Shown in pieces: positions 58,185-64,000 of a DNA stretch of 64,000 nt. The DNA is taken from NCBI RefSeq assembly GCF_001896135.2, contig NZ_MPOH02000011.1, positions 856,962-920,961 on the forward strand, read 5' to 3'. The DNA is from Streptomyces phaeoluteigriseus (GTDB lineage Bacteria > Actinomycetota > Actinomycetes > Streptomycetales > Streptomycetaceae). The notes beneath the pieces are model-generated. The model saw only the letters and a list, made by a program, of their open reading frames with translations, had not been told where the DNA came from and did no database searches. The position numbers and the translations under genes were made by a program. Within the stretch, counting starts at the first letter, position 1. Every line of letters starts with the position of its first letter.

Positions 58185-61145
58185 ATGGACGACCGTGTAC
58201 CGCGCGTGCCGGAGCAGAAGCGTCCCGGCTCCCTCCGGGAGCCGGTGACGCTGCGCTTCGACGTGCTCGGCCCGGTGCGAGCCCGCCGCGGCGAGCAGCC
58301 GCTGGCCACCGGCTCCCCCCAGCAACGCGCCCTGCTCGCCGCCCTCCTGCTCCGCGAGGGCCGTACGGCCACCGCCGCCGAGCTGATCGACGCGCTGTGG
58401 GGCGAGGAGCCGCCCTCGCAGGCGCTGGCGGCGGTACGGACGTACGCCTCCCGGCTGCGCAAGGTCCTCGATCCGGGCGTCCTGGTGAGCGAGTCCGGCG
58501 GATACGCGGTGCGCGGGCTCCGCGAGGGCGCCCTCGACCTGGCGGTGGCGCAGGACTGGGCGGCCGAGGCGGAGAAGGCGAAGGGGGCCGGTGCCCTGGG
58601 CCGGGCGCGGGAGCTGCTCAACCGCGCCCTCGGCCTGTGGGACGGCGAGGCGCTGGCCGGCGTACCCGGCCCCTACGCGGAGGCGCAGCGCGTCCGGCTC
58701 GAGGAGTGGCGGCTCGGCCTCCTCGAATCCCGTCTCGACATGGACCTGGAGCAGGGCTGCCACGCGGAGGCCGTCTCCGAACTGACCGCGCTGACGGCGG
58801 CGTACCCGCTGCGCGAGCGGTTGCGTGAACTGCTGATGCTGGCGCTGTACCGCAGCGGCCGGCAGGCGGAGGCCCTCGCCGTGTACGCCGACACGCGGCG
58901 GCTGCTCGCGGAGGAACTGGGCGTCGATCCAAGACCTGGCCTGCGCGAACTCCAGCGCCGCATCCTCCAGGCCGACCCGGACCTCGCGGAGCCCTCCGCA
59001 CAGCAGGCCGAGCCGAGCCCCGCCCCCGTGCGGCCCGCGCAGCTCCCCGCCACCGTTCCCGACTTCACCGGCCGTTCCTCCTTCGTGACCGAGCTGAGCG
59101 AGGTGCTCGCCGGGGCGTCCGGCGACGGCGGCCGCGTCATGGCCGTGTCGGCGCTGGCGGGCATCGGTGGCGTCGGCAAGACGACCCTCGCCGTGCACGT
59201 CGCCCACCGGGCCCGACCCGCCTTCCCCGACGGGCAGCTCTACGTCGACCTCCAGGGCGCCGGCTCGCGCTCCGCCGAGCCCGAGACGGTCCTGGGCGCC
59301 TTCCTCCGCGCCCTCGGCACCGCCGACTCGGCGATCCCGGACTCCCTGGAGGAACGGGCGGCGCTGTACCGCTCGATGCTCGACGGCCGGCGCGTGCTGG
59401 TCCTGCTGGACAACGCCAAGGACGCCGCGCAGGTACGTCCGCTGCTGCCCGGCACGGAGGGCTGCGCGGCCCTCGTCACCTCCCGCGTGCGGATGGTGGA
59501 CCTGGCCGGGGCCCACCTCGTCGACCTGGACGTGATGTCGCCGGAGGAGGCGCTCGCGCTCTTCACGAGGATCGTCGGCGAGGAGCGGGTCGCCTCGGAG
59601 CGTAAGGCCGCGCTGGACGTCGTCGCCGCCTGCGGTTTCCTGCCGCTCGCGATCCGTATCGCCGCGTCCCGGCTGGCTTCCCGGCGCACCTGGACGGTGT
59701 CCGTCCTCGCCGCCAAACTCGCCGACGAACGCCGCCGCCTCGACGAACTCCAGGCCGGTGACCTCGCGGTGAAGGCCACCTTCGAGCTGGGCTACGGCCA
59801 GCTGGAACCGGCCCAGGCCCGCGCGTTCCGCCTGCTCGGCCTGGCGGACGGCCCCGACATGTCCCTCGCCGCGGCGGCGGCCGTACTCGATCTCGCGCCC
59901 GAGGAGACCGAGGACCTGCTGGAGTCCCTGGTCGACACCTCCCTCCTGGAGTCCGCCGCACCGGGCCGCTACCGCTTCCACGACCTGGTCCGCCTCTACG
60001 CGCGTGCATGCGCCGAACGCGACGAGTCGTCGCCGGGCGAGCGGGCGGCGGCGATGTCGCGGTTGCTGGACTTCTATCTGGCCACGACGGCCCAGGTGTA
60101 CGCGATCGAGCACCCCCGCGACCGGCTGGTCGACGACCTGGAGGCCACCAGCTATCCGGGGCTGCGCTTCACCGAAGGGGCGGCGGCCCTCGACTGGCTG
60201 TACACGGAGGCGGGGCCGCTGCTGGCCTGCGTACGGCAGGCGGCGGGCACGGCGAGACTCCGCCGGGCCGTCGACCTGCTGTGGGCGGCCAAGGACCTGA
60301 CCGAGTCGGGAGCCAACTCCCACCAGTACGAGACGGCGGCGCGGGCCACCTGCGACGCCACCAGGGCCATGGGTGACGAGCGAGCGGAGGGCAGGGCGCG
60401 CACGGTCCTCAGCGATGTGCTCCTGGTCTCCGGCCGCATCCGGCAGGCGGAGGACGAGGCCAAGGTCGCCATGGCGCTCGCCAGTGCCGCGCACGACGCC
60501 ACCGCCGTCAGCTGGGTGGCCAACAACCGCGGGCTCATATGCCTGCACCAGAGCCGCTTCGGCGACGGCAAGGTCTTCTTCGACCAGGCCCTCGAAGGTC
60601 TGCGGGCCTCGGGCAACCGGCCCTTCGAAGCCACCGCCCTGGGCAATCTCTCACGCGCGTACCTGGGAATGGGCAACACCGACAAGGCCGTCGAGATCGC
60701 CCGCCGCGGCCTCGCCGCGCACAGCGAGATCGGCCGGTCGGTACGGCTCGCCAACAGCCACTTCGCGCTGGGGGTCGCGCTGACCCAGGCCGGCCTGCAC
60801 GCCGAGGCACTGACGGAGTTCTCCGATGCCCTGCGCATCTTCAACGAACACCGGCAGCGGCTGTGGGAGGGCGTCACCAACTTCCGTATCGCACAAGTGC
60901 ACCTCGCCGCGCGCCGCCCCGCGCAGGCGGCCCAGCACGCCGAACTGGCGCTCACCCTGGGATGCATCGGCGGTGACCGGATGCGGGGGAACGTCCTGAC
61001 GCTCCTGGGACGTGCCCTGGCCGAGCTGGCGCAGGTGGACCGGGCGCGAGCGTGCTGGCAGGACGCGCTCACCCTCTACGAACAGAGCGGCGCACCCGAG
61101 TCGGACGTCGTGCGCGGGCTGCTGACGTGCGCCTCCGCAGGGTGA
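58185..61145 (+). CDS. afsR: AfsR, pleiotropic SARP-family activator of secondary metabolism
   Basis: 986 residues. N-terminal SARP winged helix (about 25-100: LRFDVLGPVRARRGEQPLAT...), BTAD domain (about 110-255), NB-ARC ATPase with Walker A GIGGVGKTT at about 326-334 and VLVLLDNAKDA as Walker B, then a C-terminal TPR-like region to EQSGAPESDVVRGLL. Sequence and length are very close to my memory of S. coelicolor AfsR. It is phosphorylated by AfsK-type kinases, binds the afsS promoter and raises antibiotic production. afsS follows 215 bp downstream as expected. Confidence 0.97.
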   Translation: MDDRVPRVPEQKRPGSLREPVTLRFDVLGPVRARRGEQPLATGSPQQRALLAALLLREGRTATAAELIDALWGEEPPSQALAAVRTYASRLRKVLDPGVLVSESGGYAVRGLREGALDLAVAQDWAAEAEKAKGAGALGRARELLNRALGLWDGEALAGVPGPYAEAQRVRLEEWRLGLLESRLDMDLEQGCHAEAVSELTALTAAYPLRERLRELLMLALYRSGRQAEALAVYADTRRLLAEELGVDPRPGLRELQRRILQADPDLAEPSAQQAEPSPAPVRPAQLPATVPDFTGRSSFVTELSEVLAGASGDGGRVMAVSALAGIGGVGKTTLAVHVAHRARPAFPDGQLYVDLQGAGSRSAEPETVLGAFLRALGTADSAIPDSLEERAALYRSMLDGRRVLVLLDNAKDAAQVRPLLPGTEGCAALVTSRVRMVDLAGAHLVDLDVMSPEEALALFTRIVGEERVASERKAALDVVAACGFLPLAIRIAASRLASRRTWTVSVLAAKLADERRRLDELQAGDLAVKATFELGYGQLEPAQARAFRLLGLADGPDMSLAAAAAVLDLAPEETEDLLESLVDTSLLESAAPGRYRFHDLVRLYARACAERDESSPGERAAAMSRLLDFYLATTAQVYAIEHPRDRLVDDLEATSYPGLRFTEGAAALDWLYTEAGPLLACVRQAAGTARLRRAVDLLWAAKDLTESGANSHQYETAARATCDATRAMGDERAEGRARTVLSDVLLVSGRIRQAEDEAKVAMALASAAHDATAVSWVANNRGLICLHQSRFGDGKVFFDQALEGLRASGNRPFEATALGNLSRAYLGMGNTDKAVEIARRGLAAHSEIGRSVRLANSHFALGVALTQAGLHAEALTEFSDALRIFNEHRQRLWEGVTNFRIAQVHLAARRPAQAAQHAELALTLGCIGGDRMRGNVLTLLGRALAELAQVDRARACWQDALTLYEQSGAPESDVVRGLLTCASAG

Positions 61146-61174
61146 CGGACGCGCTTCTTCCCGGCCGGCCTTGG

Positions 61175-61188
61175 GCGTTCAGCGTTTG
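61175..61188 (+). promoter_or_regulatory. Putative AfsR-binding direct repeat in the afsS promoter
   Basis: GCGTTCA (61175-61181) is followed directly by GCGTTTG, then TTTATCC. SARP proteins bind direct heptamer repeats overlapping the -35 region, and AfsR is known to act at the afsS promoter. The position, 170 bp upstream of afsS, implies a long leader. Confidence 0.55.
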
Positions 61189-61360
61189 TTTATCCGCACC
61201 CGGCACTGTCTTACGCGTCGGACCGTCGCGTCGGGGGGCAGACGGTTCGGCCAGGAGCCGACCAGTTAGTGTGCGGCTCCGAGCGCCCGTCCGGCAGCAC
61301 TCGGGGGAGCCTCCGGACGGGCGTTCCTCACTCGTCACCACAGCAGAGGAACTCAGTCCC

Positions 61361-61555
61361 ATGACCGACCAGAAGAAGGACGCGCCCGTCTCTCCGCAGA
61401 ACAACGCGATGCCCACGCCGCCTGCGACGGACGCGACGATCACCACCCTGAACAACGCGATGCCGAGCGAGCCGGCCACGGGCGAGGCCGTCACCACCCT
61501 CAACAACGCCATGCCGGCCCCGCCCGCCCTGGACCTGGACGGCGACGGCAAGTAG
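61361..61555 (+). CDS. afsS: AfsS-like small regulatory protein
   Basis: 64 residues (MTDQKKDAPVSPQNNAMPTP...). Three imperfect repeats of about 16 residues carry TTLNNAMPxxPAT: QNNAMPTPPATDATI, TLNNAMPSEPATGEAV and TLNNAMPAPPALDLDGDGK. AfsS of S. coelicolor is 63 residues, lies directly downstream of afsR and has the same three-repeat design. It is the target of AfsR and stimulates antibiotic synthesis by an unclear mechanism. Low hydrophobicity, probably disordered. Identification rests on position, length and repeats. Confidence 0.9.
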   Translation: MTDQKKDAPVSPQNNAMPTPPATDATITTLNNAMPSEPATGEAVTTLNNAMPAPPALDLDGDGK

Positions 61556-61800
61556 ACCTTCACCACACACGGGGACCGATCGACGCGGCGGCGCGGAGGG
61601 GGGCCGCCGCGGTCGAGGTGCGTCCGGCGGGCCGCCAACTCGCAGGACGTAAGCGGTGCTTAACGTTCCGCTCGTCCGGCGCAGCCCAGAGTTCAGAGAT
61701 CCTTCGGGCTGACGGGGTGTGAACGGGCCTCGCGGGCGGCAACCATTTTGACATGAACCTGTTGCCCGATGGGCGGGCGACAGCCTCATGGAGGTGTGGG

Positions 61801-62253
61801 ATGCACCGCAGACTCGGCACCACTCTTGCCGCCTCGACCCTCTCCCTCGGAGCCGTGTTCGCCACCGCGGCCGCAGCCGAGGCCGCTCCCGCCGACAAGC
61901 CCCAGGTCCTCGCGAGCTGGACGCAGACCAGCGCGTCGAGCTACAGCCAGTGGACGGCCGCACGTTCGAACCAGTCCGCCTGGTCCGCGTACGGCTTCAA
62001 CTGGACGACCGACTACTGCTCCTCCTCGCCGGACAACCCGCTCGGCTTCCCCTTCTCCACGTCCTGCGCCCGGCACGACTTCGGCTACCGCAACTACAAG
62101 GCGATCGGCACCTTCGACGCCAACAAGTCCCGGATCGACAGCGCCTTCTACGAAGACCTCAAGCGCGTGTGCAACAACTACAGCGGCGCCACCAGGACGA
62201 CGTGCAACAGCACGGCCTGGACCTACTACCAGGCCGTCCGCGCCTTCGGCTGA
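61801..62253 (+). CDS. plaA: Secreted phospholipase A2 (StreptomycesPLA2 type)
   Basis: 150 residues from ATG 61801 (GGAGGTG site). Signal peptide to about residue 28 (ending AAAEA), then mature APADKPQVLASWTQTSASSY. Active-site block CARHDFGYRNYKAIGTFDAN with the His/Asp pair at about 92-93, and KSRIDSAFYEDLKRVC with the second Asp; four cysteines for two disulfides. Nearly identical in layout to the S. violaceoruber extracellular PLA2 of 122 mature residues. Calcium-dependent hydrolysis of the sn-2 ester of phospholipids outside the cell. Confidence 0.93.
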   Translation: MHRRLGTTLAASTLSLGAVFATAAAAEAAPADKPQVLASWTQTSASSYSQWTAARSNQSAWSAYGFNWTTDYCSSSPDNPLGFPFSTSCARHDFGYRNYKAIGTFDANKSRIDSAFYEDLKRVCNNYSGATRTTCNSTAWTYYQAVRAFG

Positions 62254-62307
62254 GCACACCGGCGGGGCGCTCCCGGCGGGCGCCCCGCACCGGCCGTGCG
62301 GCCCTCG

Positions 62308-63918
62308 TCAACGCGACCGCGAGCGCAGCTCCCCCTTCACCACCTTGCCGCTCGCGTTGCGCGGCAGTTCGGCCATGAACTCGACCGCTCGCGGCACCTT
62401 GTAGTTGGCCATCTCGCGCCGGGACCACGCGATCAGGTCGTCGCCGGTGAGCACGGAACCCTGGCGGCGCACCACGTACGCCTTGCCGACCTCGCCCAGT
62501 CGCGTGTCCGGGATGCCGACGACCGCGACGTCGGCCACGTCCGGGTGCAGGCCGAGGAGCTGCTCTATCTCGGCCGGATAGGCGTTGAAGCCGCCGACGA
62601 TGAACATGTCCTTGAGGCGGTCGGTGATGCGGAGGTTGCCGGCGTCGTCCAGGACGCCCACGTCGCCGGTGCGCAGCCACCCGTCCGGGGTCAGCACCTC
62701 GGCGGTGCCCCGCTCGTCCTCGTAGTAGCCGCGCATGACGTTGAAGCCGCGGACCAGGACCTCTCCGGGCTCGCCGGGACCCCGTTCGGCGCCCGTCTCC
62801 GAGACGACCCGCACCTCGGTGCCGGGGATCGCCCGGCCGGACGTCGACGCGATGACCGACGGCTCGTCTCCTCGGCGGCACATCGTGACGATGCCGCTCG
62901 CCTCGGACAGGCCGTAGGCGGTGAGCACCGTGCCCACGCCCAGCTCGCCGCGCAGCCGCTCCACCAGCCGCAACGGCACGACCGCCGCGCCCGTCACCAC
63001 GAGCCGCAGCGCGCGGAGGTCGTAGGCGTCCCGCGCCGGGTGGTCGAGCAGCGCCTGGTGCAGGGTCGGCGGGCCGGGCAGCACGGAGACCTGCTCGGAG
63101 GCCACGTTCGCCAGCACGGTGTCCACGGTGAACACCGGCTGCGGGATCATCGTCGCGCCCCGCATGAGGCAGGCGATGACGCCCGCCTTGTAGCCGAAGG
63201 TGTGGAAGAAGGGGTTCACGATCAGGTAGCGGTCACCGAGGCGCAGGCCGGCCAGCTCGCACCAGATGTCGTACGCCCGCAGCGTCTGCGCGTGGGTGAT
63301 GACCGCGCCCTTGGGGCGGCCGGTCGTCCCCGAGGTGAAGACGATGTCCGACGGCGACGCGCCGGAGATCCCGGCCGACCACGCCCGCACCTCCGCCGCG
63401 CTCACGTCCTCCCCGCTCGCCAGGAAGCCCTTCCAGGTGCAGAAGCCGGTCGGCGCGTCCTCCGAGAGGACCACCACCGTCTCCAGCGCGGGCAGTCCGG
63501 GCAGCGGCCCCTCCCCCGGCCCCTCGCCCGCCGCCCGCCGCAGCGAGGCGACGTACGAGGTGCCGAGGAACGTGCCGGTGACGAAGAGGAGTCGCGCGCG
63601 GCTGCGGGCCAGGACGTCAGCCGCCTCGCCGCCCTTGAAGCGGGTGTTCAGGGGCACCAGCACCGCCCCGGCCGACACCGCGCCGAGCGCGGCGACCATC
63701 CACTCCAGCGAGTTCGGCGCCCAGATCGCGACCCGGTCACCGGCCCGGACGCCGAGCGCGAGGCAGGCGGCGGCCGACCGCTCGACGCGGGCGCCGAGTT
63801 CGCCGTACGAGACGCGGGTGCGGCCCTCCACCACCGCCTCGACGTCCGCGTACCGGTGTGCCGCCCACCGGACCAGCTCCGGGATCGTCCCCCACTCCCC
63901 GGCACCCTCACCGCGCAT
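62308..63918 (-). CDS. Acyl-CoA synthetase (FadD3-like, class I adenylate-forming)
   Basis: 536 residues from ATG 63918 (GGGAGGTC site). AMP-binding motif DIVFTSGTTGRPKGAVITHA at about 200, VLTAYGLSEASGIVTMCRRG, hinge and A8 region WLRTGDVGVLDDAGNLRITD RLKDMF and the C-terminal catalytic Lys in RNASGKVVKGELR. Activates a carboxylic acid as its CoA thioester. Two palindromes of the CTGAC type lie directly upstream, so it probably feeds acids into the same pathway as the 50-58 kb cluster. Confidence 0.9.
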   Translation of the reverse strand: MRGEGAGEWGTIPELVRWAAHRYADVEAVVEGRTRVSYGELGARVERSAAACLALGVRAGDRVAIWAPNSLEWMVAALGAVSAGAVLVPLNTRFKGGEAADVLARSRARLLFVTGTFLGTSYVASLRRAAGEGPGEGPLPGLPALETVVVLSEDAPTGFCTWKGFLASGEDVSAAEVRAWSAGISGASPSDIVFTSGTTGRPKGAVITHAQTLRAYDIWCELAGLRLGDRYLIVNPFFHTFGYKAGVIACLMRGATMIPQPVFTVDTVLANVASEQVSVLPGPPTLHQALLDHPARDAYDLRALRLVVTGAAVVPLRLVERLRGELGVGTVLTAYGLSEASGIVTMCRRGDEPSVIASTSGRAIPGTEVRVVSETGAERGPGEPGEVLVRGFNVMRGYYEDERGTAEVLTPDGWLRTGDVGVLDDAGNLRITDRLKDMFIVGGFNAYPAEIEQLLGLHPDVADVAVVGIPDTRLGEVGKAYVVRRQGSVLTGDDLIAWSRREMANYKVPRAVEFMAELPRNASGKVVKGELRSRSR

Positions 63919-63941
63919 GACGACCTCCCACGCCCCATGAG

Positions 63942-63983
63942 CTGACTGACCGTCAGATTAGCTGTAACCTGACACCCTGTCAG
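63942..63983. promoter_or_regulatory. Two CTGAC-type palindromes upstream of the acyl-CoA synthetase
   Basis: CTGACT-GAC-CGTCAG (63942-63956, one mismatch between arms) and CTGACA-CCC-TGTCAG (63969-63983, perfect arms, variant at the sixth base). They are 27 bp apart start to start, within 65 bp of the gene start. Confidence 0.7.
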
Positions 63984-64000
63984 CTCACTCGCCCCCTTGT

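Noticed and set aside
56487..60548. 1353-codon minus-strand open frame running through afsR
   Set aside because: Only its right-to-left end (57722 to 56487) is the amidohydrolase; the rest is antisense to afsR, has Arg/Gly/Glu-rich composition and is a by-product of high GC.
58185..61145. STAND-type defence NTPase
   Set aside because: NB-ARC and TPR are present, but the SARP and BTAD domains plus the adjacent afsS identify it as AfsR.
61361..61555. RiPP precursor peptide with repeated cores
   Set aside because: Repeats fit AfsS in length, position after afsR and sequence style; no modification enzymes nearby.

Overview
The window is chromosomal DNA of a Streptomyces species. G+C is very high with strong third-position GC, and several genes are Streptomyces hallmarks: the sigma factor hrdD, the antibiotic regulator pair afsR-afsS, an XRE/DUF397 pair, a D-Ala-D-Ala carboxypeptidase with a long acidic N-terminus, a StreptomycesPLA2-type secreted phospholipase, and the fused F420 enzyme FbiC. 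From memory, 0.6-12.4 kb resembles the fruK/fruR-hrdD neighbourhood of S. coelicolor, and 28-62 kb resembles, in reverse, the region from afsS/afsR to the glutathione peroxidase gene. The two conserved blocks are joined by a variable stretch (about 12.5-27 kb).

Layout. 0-12.4 kb: fructose-1-phosphate kinase and its DeoR repressor, two DHA2 drug exporters each with a neighbouring regulator (WYL, TetR), hrdD, a phosphinothricin-type acetyltransferase, and a DOPA-dioxygenase/MarR divergent pair. 12.8-27.9 kb (variable): secreted M6 metalloprotease, a double IclR regulator, tRNA-Arg(CCT), an HTH/coiled-coil/degenerate-trypsin protein, two unknown genes, a membrane-protein operon with a divergent MerR regulator, an HxlR regulator, a Cmx-type exporter, and an MFS/ArsR-like pair. 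27.9-41.5 kb: glutathione peroxidase, MerR, DUF397, XRE, GPP34, DD-carboxypeptidase, membrane proteins, an SDR, a solute symporter and an ADP-ribosylglycohydrolase. 41.7-50.2 kb: F420-related genes (fbiC, LLM oxidoreductase, DUF385 protein), a PHP hydrolase, a cytidine deaminase and a MazF-type toxin-antitoxin pair. 50.2-57.7 kb: seven co-directional genes reading right to left, forming a catabolic cluster (two amidohydrolases, two LLM oxidoreductases, SDR, aldehyde dehydrogenase). 58.2-64 kb: afsR, afsS, phospholipase A2 and an acyl-CoA synthetase.

The most interesting signal is a shared 15-bp palindrome, CTGACG-N3-CGTCAG and close variants. It lies in front of the SDR/EthD-like divergent pair, of the two operon heads and the SDR in the 50-58 kb cluster, and of the acyl-CoA synthetase. 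This looks like one TetR-type regulon for CoA-linked degradation of an unknown amide or ring compound; its regulator is not in the window.

A caution on quality: at least six otherwise ordinary genes (WYL, IclR, MFS, an L,D-transpeptidase-like protein, fbiC, aldehyde dehydrogenase) are each broken by one single-base indel, mostly in short G or C runs. This looks more like residual sequencing error than real gene decay. The intergenic regions also carry an unusual number of short tandem repeats, each with its own unit.
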